Below are positions 33,046-42,182 of a stretch of 64,000 bases of DNA, piece after piece (positions within the stretch are counted from its first letter, which is position 1; the number at the start of each line of letters is the position of its first letter). The DNA is from Phyllobacterium chamaecytisi (lineage in GTDB: Bacteria; Pseudomonadota; Alphaproteobacteria; Rhizobiales; Rhizobiaceae), in the NCBI RefSeq assembly GCF_020164455.1, contig NZ_JAIQWW010000007.1, positions 247,794 to 311,793 on the forward strand. The letters are read 5' to 3'. The position numbers and the translations under genes are program-made. The notes beneath the pieces are model-generated. The model did not search any database. It was not told the origin of the DNA and saw only the letters and a list, made by a program, of their open reading frames with translations.

Positions 33046-33748
33046 AACGCGCGTCACTCCGATGTTCGGGATTTTAGGGACATGAATTTGCGCCGTATGT
33101 AGGCGAAAGGGGCTCCTGTGGCAATGGATGGGTGGCTTATTTCGAGCAGCGGACCGAGGTTAAGCTCCTTCTTTGCCACGCCCTCATCTGAGTCTGGCCA
33201 TTTGGTCCGAGGCTGCCGATTTGCCGGATAGCAATGCTGCTGTGCGTGGTTCGACAAGCTCACCATGAGGGAGATGGTTGGGTTGTAGTGGAGCCAAGAA
33301 TTGCTGGGTTGGTGACTATCGGTGCAATCCTCAATCTCCCTCATGGTGAGCTTGTCGAACCACGCACAGCGCCGTTGCCATCCGGCCTCATTCAACAGGG
33401 CAAGCCCCAAAACGAGCGAAACCGGGCGCGGATATTTCCGTCACCCGGTTTCCCCTCTGGTGCCGCATTCGGGGAGCGTCCTCTTCTCCCCTGAACGGCC
33501 ATGTAACTGGCAGAAACCGAGTGCGTTTCATTGTTGCAGTTGCAACGATCGCACATTCAATCTCTTTCGGAGTGAAGTTCTGAGGCAAGTTTTTATCGAT
33601 TGCAAGAGGCTTTGCAAAATAAAATTGCATATGCTTTGGCGTGATTATTTATTGTGCAATAACGAAAAAAATTAAGCGGATTTTATCGGAGTTTATTGCG
33701 CATTGACTATTCGTGCGCCACCACTTCAACTGCGACGGGAGGCAGAGA
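33046..33748. other. Intergenic stretch with a long inverted repeat
   Basis: No supported gene. Holds the 33223-33386 palindromic element, then an AT-rich promoter-like region (33590-33700) before the hydrolase gene. Confidence 0.45.
33223..33386. repeat. Long inverted repeat (REP/MITE-like element)
   Basis: The inner arms 33241-33275 and 33334-33368 are perfect 35-bp inverted copies, separated by 58 bp. The similarity extends outward by about 18 bp with 4 mismatches (33223-33240, 33369-33386). The core GGTTCGACAAGCTCACCATG resembles a palindromic repeat I have seen scattered in alphaproteobacterial genomes. RNA from either strand would fold into a long stem. Open frames crossing it are by-products. 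Confidence 0.75.
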
Positions 33749-34705
33749 ATGGCATTCGAAGACGTAGAAACGATTGCAAGCGCGACAGGGGCAAAACTTG
33801 CGATGCGGTTTTCCGCGGCCGAGGGTCAGGCGCACGCCATCGTCCAGATCAGTCACGGCGTCAGTGAACATTCCTTGCGCTATGCGCGGTTTGCCCAATT
33901 CTTGAACGGACAAGGTTTTCACGTCTATGCGCACGATCATCGCGGACACGGCCTTACCAAGGCAACTGGCGCTCCGGCAGGACGATTCGCGCAAAGCGAC
34001 GGGGTCATGCACGTTCTGGACGACATCGATGCCATCAACAGTCTTGCCCGCCAGCGTCACCCTCACCTCCCCATGATTCTGTTCGGGCACTCGCTCGGCG
34101 GATTGATCGCAATGAACTACGTGCTGAAGCATCCGGGTAGAGTGGATGCCGCGGCGATCTGGAACGCCAATTTCTCTGCTGGACTTCTCGGCCGGGTCGC
34201 GCAAGGAGTCCTGCGTGCCGAGCGTATGTTTTTGGGATCGGACGTTCCAAGCATGGTGCTACCGAAATTCACCTTCCAGCAGTGGGGCCGCAGCATTGCA
34301 AACGCCCGTACGGCGTCTGACTGGTTATCGCGCGACCCTGACGAAATAGATGCCTATCTTGCCGACCCATTGTCGGGCTGGAACCCGACAGTGAGCATGT
34401 GGCGCGATATTTTCGACTTCATCTTCACCGGTGCAGACAATTCGTTGCTGGCCAACGTCCCTCGCGACTTACCCTTCAATCTCGTCGGCGGTGCAGAAGA
34501 TCCGGCCACTGAAAAGGGCAAAGCTGTCACGCATCTTGAACGCAGAATGAAACAACTTGGATTTTCCAATGTCACGACGAATATCTACGAGGGTACACGG
34601 CATGAAGGCCTCAACGAGATCAACAGGGAGGTAATCATGCGGGATTTTGCGGATTGGGCGATACGAACAGTTTCGAAACGACCGACACATTTGGAGAGTG
34701 CTTGA
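33749..34705 (+). CDS. Lysophospholipase-like alpha/beta hydrolase
   Basis: 318 residues starting MAFEDVETIA behind GGGAGGCAGAGA. The serine-aminopeptidase/monoglyceride lipase fold shows VQISHGVSEHSLRYARFA, VYAHDHRGHGLT, ILFGHSLGGLIAMNY (nucleophile Ser), GGAEDPAT for the acid, and EGTRHEGLNE with the catalytic His. It likely hydrolyses lipid esters or lysophospholipids. The CoA-transferase gene starts 3 bp after its stop, so all three following genes form one operon; the metabolic link is unclear. Confidence 0.88.
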   Translation: MAFEDVETIASATGAKLAMRFSAAEGQAHAIVQISHGVSEHSLRYARFAQFLNGQGFHVYAHDHRGHGLTKATGAPAGRFAQSDGVMHVLDDIDAINSLARQRHPHLPMILFGHSLGGLIAMNYVLKHPGRVDAAAIWNANFSAGLLGRVAQGVLRAERMFLGSDVPSMVLPKFTFQQWGRSIANARTASDWLSRDPDEIDAYLADPLSGWNPTVSMWRDIFDFIFTGADNSLLANVPRDLPFNLVGGAEDPATEKGKAVTHLERRMKQLGFSNVTTNIYEGTRHEGLNEINREVIMRDFADWAIRTVSKRPTHLESA

Positions 34706-34708
34706 AAC

Positions 34709-35896
34709 ATGACTGATGCTCCTCTCAAGGGTGTGCGCGTCATCGAACTCGCTCGCGTTCTGGCCGGGCCATGGGCCGGACAGGTTCTCGCCGACCTTGG
34801 CGCTGATGTCATCAAGGTGGAGAATCCCGCCGGAGGCGACGAAACGCGTGGGTGGGGACCGCCGTTCATCGCCAGCAGCGAAGGCGAAAATCTCTCTGCC
34901 GCCTATTTTCACTCATGCAACCGCGGCAAGCGTTCAATCACCTTGGATTTCACGACCAAAGAGGGACAGGAAACCGTCAAGGCACTGTGTCGTACTGCAG
35001 ATGTCGTGCTCGAAAATTTCAAGGTAGGCGGCTTGAAGAAGTACGGCCTCGACTACGCATCTTTGAGCGCCGACAATCCGCGCCTCGTCTATTGTTCGAT
35101 CACAGGCTTTGGTCAGGACGGTCCGTACGCAGCCCAGGCGGGCTATGACTTCATCATTCAGGGCATGTCGGGGCTGATGTCCGTTACCGGCGCACCCGAC
35201 GGCGAGCCACAAAAGGTTGGCCTCGCCGTCGCCGATGTATTCACCGGACTCTATTCCGTCATTGCCATTCAGGCCGCGCTGGCACACGCAGCGAAGACAG
35301 GCGAAGGCCAGGTGATCGATATGGCCCTGTTCGACGTGCAATCCGCTGTCATGGCCAACCAAGCGATGAACTATCTCGCGACAGGCAAGAGCCCGCACCG
35401 GATGGGCAATGCGCACCCGAATATTTCGCCTTACGAGGTTGTGCCGACATCTGACGGTCATATGATTCTTGCGGTCGGCAATGACGGGCAGTTCGCCCGG
35501 TTTTGTAGCATTGTCGGGCTGACAAATCTCGCCAGCGATCCTCGCTTCCTGAGCAATCGAGCACGACTGGAAAATCGCATCGAACTGACGGCCCTGATCC
35601 GGACTGAAACACAGAAACGCACCCGCGCCGAATTACTTGACGCCTGTTCCCGAAATGCTGTTCCCGCTGGCCCGATCAACCAGATTGGCGAGATGTTTGA
35701 CGATCCGCAGATCGTGTCGCGGCAATTGCGGCTTGATCTCGACGATGGTCACGGCAGCACCATACCTTCGGTGCGCACGCCAATCGTCATGTCGAAAAGC
35801 CCGCTTTCCTATCAACGGCCTTCGCCACGTCTTGGTGAGCACAGCGCTGAAATTCTCGAGGAACTGAAGGATGCATCCGATGAAAACGGGCGGTGA
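34709..35896 (+). CDS. Class III (CaiB/BaiF) CoA-transferase
   Basis: 395 residues. Motifs of the interlocked-ring CoA-transferases: GVRVIELARVLAGPWAGQ at the N-terminus, GADVIKVENP, NRGKRSITLDF, ENFKVGGLKKYGLDY, and D176 in GLAVADVFTGLY, the expected catalytic Asp that forms the acyl anhydride. Family members move CoA between carboxylic acids such as oxalate/formate or carnitine. Its 3' end overlaps the next gene by 26 bp. Pairing with a ThDP enzyme recalls frc/oxc oxalate modules, but the partner does not look like oxalyl-CoA decarboxylase. Confidence 0.9.
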   Translation: MTDAPLKGVRVIELARVLAGPWAGQVLADLGADVIKVENPAGGDETRGWGPPFIASSEGENLSAAYFHSCNRGKRSITLDFTTKEGQETVKALCRTADVVLENFKVGGLKKYGLDYASLSADNPRLVYCSITGFGQDGPYAAQAGYDFIIQGMSGLMSVTGAPDGEPQKVGLAVADVFTGLYSVIAIQAALAHAAKTGEGQVIDMALFDVQSAVMANQAMNYLATGKSPHRMGNAHPNISPYEVVPTSDGHMILAVGNDGQFARFCSIVGLTNLASDPRFLSNRARLENRIELTALIRTETQKRTRAELLDACSRNAVPAGPINQIGEMFDDPQIVSRQLRLDLDDGHGSTIPSVRTPIVMSKSPLSYQRPSPRLGEHSAEILEELKDASDENGR

Positions 35897-37529
35897 ATTG
35901 ATTGTGGAAGCCTTGGCTGCCAATGGGGCCGAGCGGTTGTTTTGCGTACCGGGTGAAAGCTATCTTGCCGTGCTCGACGCGCTTTACGACGCAAAGATAG
36001 GCGTCACCGTTTGCCGGGCCGAGGGCGGAGCCACGATGATGGCGGATGCTTGGGGAAAGCTCACAGGCAAGCCAGGCATCTGCTTTGTCACACGGGGTCC
36101 CGGGGCAACCAATGCCTCCCCTGGAATCCACATCGCCAAGCAGGATTCAACGCCACTGATCCTTTTCATTGGCCAGGTGCAACGCGACGCACGTGAGCGC
36201 GAGGCCTTTCAGGAAGTCGAGTACCGCCGCTTCTTTGCCGATACAGCGAAATGGGTGGCAGAAATCGACGATGCACGGCGCATTCCGGAATTCGTCACGC
36301 GAGCCTTCTCAGTCGCAACCTCAGGCCGTCCTGGGCCTGTCGTGCTGGCGTTACCGGAAGATATGCTGACCGACAAGGTCGAAGCAGTCGCCGCTCAGGG
36401 CTGGCAGCCGGTCGAGACGGGTCCTTCTCCGGCAAGTATCGAAAAGCTCGCCGATCTTCTTCAAGGCGCAAAACGGCCTTTCATGATCCTGGGTGGGTCG
36501 CGCTGGAATGAAAACGCAGTCCAGTCGATCACACGCTTTGCCGAGAAATGGCACCTGCCTGTCGGCTGCTCATTCCGGCGGCAGATGCTGTTCGATCATC
36601 TGCATCCGAATTATGCTGGCGACGTCGGGATCGGCATCAATCCGGCTTTGGCGGCGCGCGTGAAAGAAGCCGACGTGTTGCTGCTGATTGGCGGGCGTTT
36701 CGGCGAGATGCCCTCGTCCGGCTACACGCTGATAGACAGCCCTTATCCAAAGCAGACTCTGATCCATGTGCATCCAGACGCGGATGAACTTGGACGGGTA
36801 TATCGCCCAAGCCTCGCGATAAACTCAGCACCCGACGTGTTTGCCGAAGCTGTCGAACATCTTGCACCGCCGTCCCACATCAACTGGCCAGGGGAAGCGG
36901 AAACCGCGCATAAATCCTACCTCGCCTGGTCGACGCCACCAAAGACCGGACCCGGAAAGGTCGCGATGGGACCAATCATGTCCTATCTTGAGAGCGTGCT
37001 GCCAGAGGATGCGATCATGACCAACGGCGCAGGCAATTATGCCACGTGGTTGCATCGCTTCCATCGATTCCGCCGCTTCGCCACCCAGGCGGCTCCGACG
37101 TCGGGCTCCATGGGTTATGGGCTGCCAGCTGCGGTTGCAGCCAAGCAGCTTTACCCAGAGCGAATGGTCGTCTGCTTTGCCGGCGACGGATGCTTCCTGA
37201 TGAACGGACAGGATTTTGCAACGGCGGTAAAATATGAGCTGCCGATCATCGTCCTTGTCATCAACAACAACATCTATGGCACGATCCGCATGCATCAAGA
37301 ACGCGAATATCCCGGGCGAATATCTGCGACCGACCTTACGAACCCGGATTTTGCCATGCTTGCCCGCGCCTATGGCGGGCACGGCGAGACAGTGGACGCC
37401 ACGGAGGAATTCGAAGGAGCGTGGCAACGGGCCGTCGCAAGCGGCAAACCCGCAATCATTGAAATCCGTCTCGATCCCGAAGCGATTACACCGGCGAAGA
37501 CTCTCTCTGACATTCGCAATAAGCGTTGA
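35871..37529 (+). CDS. Thiamine-diphosphate-dependent enzyme (acetolactate-synthase-like)
   Basis: 552 residues from 35871 (an ATG three codons later is equally possible). The Pyr domain has the catalytic Glu in VCRAEGGATMMADAW (E51) and FVTRGPGATNAS. The central domain has ILGGSRWN and LIGGRFGEMPSSGYTL. The PP domain has SMGYGLPAAVAAKQL and the ThDP/Mg motif GDGCFLMNGQDFATAVKYELP...NNNIYGTI. No regulatory ilvN partner is nearby, so it is probably a catabolic carboligase or decarboxylase. Substrate unknown. Confidence 0.88.
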   Translation: MHPMKTGGELIVEALAANGAERLFCVPGESYLAVLDALYDAKIGVTVCRAEGGATMMADAWGKLTGKPGICFVTRGPGATNASPGIHIAKQDSTPLILFIGQVQRDAREREAFQEVEYRRFFADTAKWVAEIDDARRIPEFVTRAFSVATSGRPGPVVLALPEDMLTDKVEAVAAQGWQPVETGPSPASIEKLADLLQGAKRPFMILGGSRWNENAVQSITRFAEKWHLPVGCSFRRQMLFDHLHPNYAGDVGIGINPALAARVKEADVLLLIGGRFGEMPSSGYTLIDSPYPKQTLIHVHPDADELGRVYRPSLAINSAPDVFAEAVEHLAPPSHINWPGEAETAHKSYLAWSTPPKTGPGKVAMGPIMSYLESVLPEDAIMTNGAGNYATWLHRFHRFRRFATQAAPTSGSMGYGLPAAVAAKQLYPERMVVCFAGDGCFLMNGQDFATAVKYELPIIVLVINNNIYGTIRMHQEREYPGRISATDLTNPDFAMLARAYGGHGETVDATEEFEGAWQRAVASGKPAIIEIRLDPEAITPAKTLSDIRNKR

Positions 37530-37633
37530 CCGCCAAGGTGACCATTACGGCTTCGTAATGCAAATGAGGATGGCACGGCGGCGCTTTCGATGTTATGGAG
37601 CGCGCCTGAAGTCCCACTACGAAAGCGTGCAAC

Positions 37634-38365
37634 TTGAGCAATCCGGCAATTACGATCGTCATTCCGTGCCGCAACGAGGCCGCCAATCTAGCCTTTCTCC
37701 TCGATGAAGTGGATGCAGCCATGGAAGGCCGCAGCTACGAAGTGATCGTGGTCGACGATGGCTCTACCGACTTGACGGGTGAAGCATTGGGCGAGCGGAT
37801 CAAGGCCGGGAAGCCTCTGCGCCATATTCGTCACGACAAGTCTGCTGGGCAAAGTGCAGCCGTTCGCTCGGGCGTATTCGCGGCAAGGGGTAAGGTCGTG
37901 GTCACCATGGATGGCGACGGGCAAAACAATCCGGCCTACCTGCCACGGCTGGCCGATGCACTGCTGCAGGCCGGTCCAGCAATCGGCATCGCGGCGGGGC
38001 AGCGCCTGAAGCGCACCGACACGAAACTGAAGCAGTTTGCATCGAAATATGCCAACAAGCTGCGCAGCGCGATCCTGAAGGACAATACGCGCGACAGCGG
38101 CTGCGGCCTTAAGGCACTGCACACCCAACTTTTCCGCGAATTGCCTTTCTTCGATGGCTGGCACCGTTACCTGCCTGCATTGGTGATCCGTGAAGGCTAT
38201 GGCGTCGTGCATGTCGATGTCCTCGATCGCGAGCGCCGTCACGGCAAATCGAACTACGGCATTCTCGACCGCGGTCTGCGCGGTATTCTCGACCTTTATG
38301 GCGTCTGGTGGCTGCGCAAGCGCCGCAAGACCGTTCCAACGATTACGGAGATCAGTCATGGCTGA
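37634..38365 (+). CDS. GT2 polyprenyl-phosphate glycosyltransferase (RgtE-like)
   Basis: 243 residues with a TTG start at 37634; an in-frame stop at 37607 leaves no upstream start. The GT2 fold shows ITIVIPCRNEAANLAFLLDE, VIVVDDGSTD, MDGDGQNNPAYL (acceptor and metal site), DSGCGLKALH and RRHGKSNYG. It belongs to the dolichol-phosphate-mannose-synthase type and should load a sugar on a polyprenyl phosphate. With the following LAB_N and ArnT-like genes it matches the layout of the rhizobial galacturonic-acid donor genes rgtE/rgtF, by recollection. The sugar is inferred. Confidence 0.82.
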   Translation: MSNPAITIVIPCRNEAANLAFLLDEVDAAMEGRSYEVIVVDDGSTDLTGEALGERIKAGKPLRHIRHDKSAGQSAAVRSGVFAARGKVVVTMDGDGQNNPAYLPRLADALLQAGPAIGIAAGQRLKRTDTKLKQFASKYANKLRSAILKDNTRDSGCGLKALHTQLFRELPFFDGWHRYLPALVIREGYGVVHVDVLDRERRHGKSNYGILDRGLRGILDLYGVWWLRKRRKTVPTITEISHG

Positions 38366-38678
38366 TGCTATTACCAATTGGCTGCACTCGGTTTTCGTGG
38401 CCCAATTCGACGCCTGGATCCTGCTGGGCTTTTTTGCGCAGGGCTGTTTCACCATGCGTTTCGTCGTGCAGTGGATTGCCTCCGAACGTGCCAAGCGCAG
38501 CGTCGTCCCGGTGACTTTCTGGTTCTTCTCGCTGTTTGGCGGTGTGCTGCTTTTTGTCTACGCAGTCGTGCGTAAGGATCCGGTGTTCATTGCCGGTCAG
38601 GGCCTCGGACTGATTGTCTATATTCGCAATCTCTGGCTGATCGCCAATGAGAAAAAGGCGATGACGCTGGACACGTGA
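38358..38678 (+). CDS. LAB_N-domain small membrane protein (RgtF-like)
   Basis: 106 residues from the ATG at 38358, overlapping the previous gene by 8 bp. Three hydrophobic helices with FAQGCFTMRFVVQWIASERAK and WFFSLFGGVLLFVYAV, then GQGLGLIVYIRNLWLI. These are the motifs of the lipid-A-disaccharide-synthase N-terminal (LAB_N) domain as a stand-alone protein. It probably assists the glycosyltransferase upstream or flips the lipid-linked sugar. Longer upstream frames lie inside the neighbour and are not used. Confidence 0.85.
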   Translation: MADAITNWLHSVFVAQFDAWILLGFFAQGCFTMRFVVQWIASERAKRSVVPVTFWFFSLFGGVLLFVYAVVRKDPVFIAGQGLGLIVYIRNLWLIANEKKAMTLDT

Positions 38679-38691
38679 GCAAGGGATGTTG

Positions 38692-40377
38692 ATGACCTCT
38701 TCGGATCTCGCTCCCGGCGGCGGCACAAAACTTCGCGCCAGCCATTATTTACTGCTGGTTTTCATCTGCTTCGTCTCCTTTGTCCCGGGGATCGCCTCGA
38801 TACCGCCGCTCGACCGCGATGAAGCACGATACGTCCAGGCGACACACCAGATGGCTGAAAGCGGCGACTATGTCGACATCCGCTTTCAAGACGCATCGCG
38901 CTACAAGAAGCCGGTTGGCATTTACTGGCTGCAGAGCGCTGCGCTCAAGCTCACAGGCTACAATAACGACGCCCCGATATGGGTCTACCGGTTAGTCTCG
39001 GTGGCCGGCGCTACGATTGCGGTGCTCGGCACGGCTGCTCTGGGAGCATTCCTTTTTGGCCAAAGCGCCGGCCTTATGGCCGGTATTGCCCTTGCGGCAA
39101 TCGTTATGCTCGGTTTCGAGGCGCGTGTGGCAAAAACTGATGCGACGGTGCTGGCGACGGTCGTCATCGCACAGGGTGCACTTGCATCGATATGGATGGC
39201 AAGCCGCAAGCAGGCTGCAGCCAAATGGGCACCAGCAGTGACCTTCTGGGTGGCAACCGCAGCCGGTGTGCTGATCAAAGGCCCGATCACTCCCTTTGTC
39301 AGCGTTTTGACGATGGGCTCTCTCAGCCTTTTCTACCGCGAGTGGCGATGGCTGAAACGCCTGAAGCCAATAACCGGTATCCTTATCCTGCTGGCAATCG
39401 TGCTGCCATGGCTCATCTTGATCACGCTGAAAAGCGGCGGTGCCTTCTTCAACGAATCCGTCAACAAGGATTTCCTGTCGAAGGTTGGCGATGCGCAGGA
39501 AAGCCACGGCGCGCCGCCAGGCTATTTCGCCCTGATCTTTGTCGTGTTCATCTGGCCATTTGGCGTACTCGCTATACGCGGCGGGCTGCAGGCGTTGAGC
39601 CGGCTGCGCGAGGATCCGCGCCTTGCTTTCCTGACTGCGTGGTACATCCCGTTCTGGCTTGTAACGGAGCTTATCCCAACGAAGCTGCCGCACTACATCC
39701 TTCCCGCCTACCCCGCCTTGCTGTTGATGATGGCTTGGGCCATCGACACCGGGATCGCCGCCCAGCCCTATCGCGGCCGCTGGCAAATCTGGGTCGAGCG
39801 ACTGACGCTTCTTGGCCTTGCCGCTGCGACACTCGGCTTCATGGGGGCGGGGCTTGTCCTGCCCTATGTCATGACCGGATCATTCTCGTTTCCGGGGATC
39901 ATTGCCTTCTTTACTGCAGCTGCCGCCGGTGTCTTCGCCAGCGGCCTAGTATTGAATCACAATCTCAAGCGCGCGCTGCAAGCCTCTGCAACCTTTGCGA
40001 TTATTACGCTCACGCTGCTAACATGGGGCGTCGTTCCGGCGCTGACGCCGATCTGGCTCAGTCCGGCCATTGCCAATGCGTTCAATGCCGCCAAACCCTG
40101 CGACAACAGCATATTGGCTTCCGCCAGTTATGCTGAGCCAAGCCTGGTCTTTCTTGCCGGTACGAAGACGGTCCTCACCGACGGTGCAGGGGCGGCCAAG
40201 CACCTCAGCAACGATCCGGCCTGTGCGATTTCAGCAGTCGATGAACGGGAACACGACGCCTTCATCAAGGCTCTGCCGCAAGGCGAGACGTCGGTTACCG
40301 CAGTCGGGACTGTCAGCGGCATCAACTACAGCAAGGGCCGCAAGACGACCATTACGCTGTACAAGGCCGCACAATAA
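38692..40377 (+). CDS. ArnT-like membrane glycosyltransferase
   Basis: 561 residues from the ATG at 38692 (AAGGG 6 bp ahead); an ATG at 38686 is possible. Many membrane helices. The first periplasmic loop has PLDRDEARYVQATHQM, with the conserved acidic pair of PMT/ArnT enzymes, then FQDASRYKKPVGIYWLQSA. Further on lie LPHYILPAYPALLL and a hydrophilic C-terminal domain (about 450-561). Such enzymes transfer a sugar from a polyprenyl phosphate to lipid A, LPS core or another envelope acceptor. The donor is probably made by the two genes upstream. Confidence 0.87.
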   Translation: MTSSDLAPGGGTKLRASHYLLLVFICFVSFVPGIASIPPLDRDEARYVQATHQMAESGDYVDIRFQDASRYKKPVGIYWLQSAALKLTGYNNDAPIWVYRLVSVAGATIAVLGTAALGAFLFGQSAGLMAGIALAAIVMLGFEARVAKTDATVLATVVIAQGALASIWMASRKQAAAKWAPAVTFWVATAAGVLIKGPITPFVSVLTMGSLSLFYREWRWLKRLKPITGILILLAIVLPWLILITLKSGGAFFNESVNKDFLSKVGDAQESHGAPPGYFALIFVVFIWPFGVLAIRGGLQALSRLREDPRLAFLTAWYIPFWLVTELIPTKLPHYILPAYPALLLMMAWAIDTGIAAQPYRGRWQIWVERLTLLGLAAATLGFMGAGLVLPYVMTGSFSFPGIIAFFTAAAAGVFASGLVLNHNLKRALQASATFAIITLTLLTWGVVPALTPIWLSPAIANAFNAAKPCDNSILASASYAEPSLVFLAGTKTVLTDGAGAAKHLSNDPACAISAVDEREHDAFIKALPQGETSVTAVGTVSGINYSKGRKTTITLYKAAQ

Positions 40378-40457
40378 TCGATTGACTTGCGACTAATGTC
40401 GAATTGACGGCGTCGCAAAGTTTATAGGAATATAGTCCTTTAAAAAGGACCGTATTC

Positions 40458-41516
40458 ATGCATCAATCACCCAAAGACAGCCCGGCCTACCACAAGCTGC
40501 TATGGCAGATAAGAGCTAACGATTCTTCCCTGAGAACACCAAGACGTGGGTGCTCAGCGGCGCAAGCCAAGCAAGACCATCGACTCCTGCAACAGAAGCA
40601 GGATTTTCTCTACAAGCAGCTCGAGTTTTTGGACGAACTTGACCTCTTCCTCAAATTTGATCCAGATCAGCCTCGCGTGCCTGCTGGAAATTCTGATGGC
40701 GGGCAATGGACGAACGGCCAAGGTGGGATTGATCCAATCACCGCTGGCGCCACATTGGCGCATAGTAGTTCGGGCCCGCAAAGCAGCTCATGGATTAAAC
40801 GGACCGAGCAACTGGGACAGCAGATCGACCGTGAAACTCCACTGCGGGCCATTGTCAGAAACAATCCCGTTATCCGTTCTGCCACGGCTCTACTTTCGTT
40901 CCTGAAAGCACCTGAACTTGAATACCCGCTAGCGGACGCGGTTGCGCAATACAACGCAATTGCAGCTGCTGATGATCCTTATGTCGTGCCAATCCTTTCT
41001 CTGCGCGCAAGGCAATTTAGCAAAGGCGATTCCGACGCAAAAATCTGGGCGAGCGTTCGCCAGGCGGATATGGATACTGTTAGCAAGTTTTGCCCCAGAT
41101 ACTGGACGATACAAACTATAGCCGACAGCGTTGCATCGACGATGGGACCCATTGGGTCCTATGGAACACCGCAAAACTACGGAACTCAGTTTCACCTGCG
41201 TGCGGCAAATATGGTGAACGGCTTAGGCGACAGCACTCTGAAAGCAGAACTATTTCTTATGGCTCCACTGGCCGGCGCACCATCCGGGTACTACCGGCAA
41301 GAAGTCGGCATCAGGGAAAAAGGATCACTCGGGCTCGATGTTCATGAGACAGTCAGGAGCGATCTGACTTGCATCTACGATTTCAAGACGGGGATAAAAG
41401 AGCTTGATCTCGCACGGATGGGGGTTTTTGCCCATTCAACCGCGAAGACGTTTCCCAAAACGGAGGAGTTCTTTGTCATACAGATCAAGCCAAGTGCCGG
41501 TTCCATCAGGAGATAG
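40458..41516 (+). CDS. Candidate polymorphic nuclease toxin (PD-(D/E)xK-like C-terminus)
   Basis: 352 residues. Residues 1-67 are helical and charged. At 68-87 stands DPDQPRVPAGNSDGGQWTNG, a motif I recall at the N-terminal side of many alphaproteobacterial toxin-like proteins. The C-terminal domain (about 235-350) has YGTQFHLRAAN (H246), AELF (E264), GSLGLDVHE (D294) and TCIYDFKTGIKELD (D308, K310). That order fits a PD-(D/E)xK nuclease of the polymorphic toxin kind. No signal peptide. An unrelated-looking gene follows after 3 bp, as immunity genes do. Ribosome site AAGGACC. The fold is judged by eye. Confidence 0.6.
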   Translation: MHQSPKDSPAYHKLLWQIRANDSSLRTPRRGCSAAQAKQDHRLLQQKQDFLYKQLEFLDELDLFLKFDPDQPRVPAGNSDGGQWTNGQGGIDPITAGATLAHSSSGPQSSSWIKRTEQLGQQIDRETPLRAIVRNNPVIRSATALLSFLKAPELEYPLADAVAQYNAIAAADDPYVVPILSLRARQFSKGDSDAKIWASVRQADMDTVSKFCPRYWTIQTIADSVASTMGPIGSYGTPQNYGTQFHLRAANMVNGLGDSTLKAELFLMAPLAGAPSGYYRQEVGIREKGSLGLDVHETVRSDLTCIYDFKTGIKELDLARMGVFAHSTAKTFPKTEEFFVIQIKPSAGSIRR

Positions 41517-41519
41517 TCA

Positions 41520-42182
41520 ATGACCACTATTAAAGACGTACGTGATGCAATGCGCCCGCTCATTCAGCGCCGGAACGACCTGATCTCGACAGGACGATTT
41601 GTCTTCATCAAGCCCGTGCAGCATTTGCTGCGCGGTGTCTATATTGGAAGCTCGATAGATCCGAGTGTCTTCGTTCCGAAAATTTCAGTGCAATTGCTTG
41701 TCCCTAAAACGGAAATCAGAGCTCTTGGCTGGGGCCTGCGGTTCAGCCAAGCCAACTATGGCGAGTACATCAGGAAGTCCGGGTGGACTATGAACAAGCC
41801 AGACATAATCGCGCAAATGCTGGACATAATCGAGGGCGCTCTGCCGGAGCTCTATGCCATCGCAAGTCTGGATGATTATTTTGCCTTTCTCTCTGCCATG
41901 ACGGTGCCAGAGGTCAGCTCAACAACAATTGAACTTTTCGAGGTATTGATACCCGCCATGAAAGGGGAATTTGATATTGCACTGAGCTTATTGCAGAAAA
42001 ATAGGTCGGTAGCTGAGCATGTGGATCGGCTTTCGCCGGAGTTCTATCCGGCGCTCTTGGCTGGAGATCGAGTTGAAATTGCCCGAATTCTCCACGAATG
42101 GGAGGCAATCTCCGTCAAAACCTACAAGATCGAAAAAATTTGGGAGCGAACGCCATTTCCATTGGAATTGCAGGACGGTTAG
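41520..42182 (+). CDS. Candidate immunity protein for the upstream toxin
   Basis: 220 residues, 3 bp after the toxin stop, so translationally linked. No signal peptide or membrane helix. The N-terminal half is beta-like (GRFVFIKPVQHLLRGVYIG, ISVQLLVPK), with LGWGLRFSQANYGEYIRKSG, and the C-terminal half is helical (FDIALSLLQKN, VEIARILHEWEA). I know no family for it. Its position and size fit an immunity protein, and that is the only basis for the call. Confidence 0.5.
   Translation: MTTIKDVRDAMRPLIQRRNDLISTGRFVFIKPVQHLLRGVYIGSSIDPSVFVPKISVQLLVPKTEIRALGWGLRFSQANYGEYIRKSGWTMNKPDIIAQMLDIIEGALPELYAIASLDDYFAFLSAMTVPEVSSTTIELFEVLIPAMKGEFDIALSLLQKNRSVAEHVDRLSPEFYPALLAGDRVEIARILHEWEAISVKTYKIEKIWERTPFPLELQDG

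Noticed and set aside
33234..33675. Open frames across the long inverted repeat
   Set aside because: They code the same peptide piece on both arms of the palindrome and have no start signals; a repeat artefact.
34709..37529. frc/oxc (formyl-CoA transferase and oxalyl-CoA decarboxylase)
   Set aside because: The CoA-transferase is shorter than Frc and the ThDP enzyme resembles acetolactate synthases, so an oxalate pathway is not supported.
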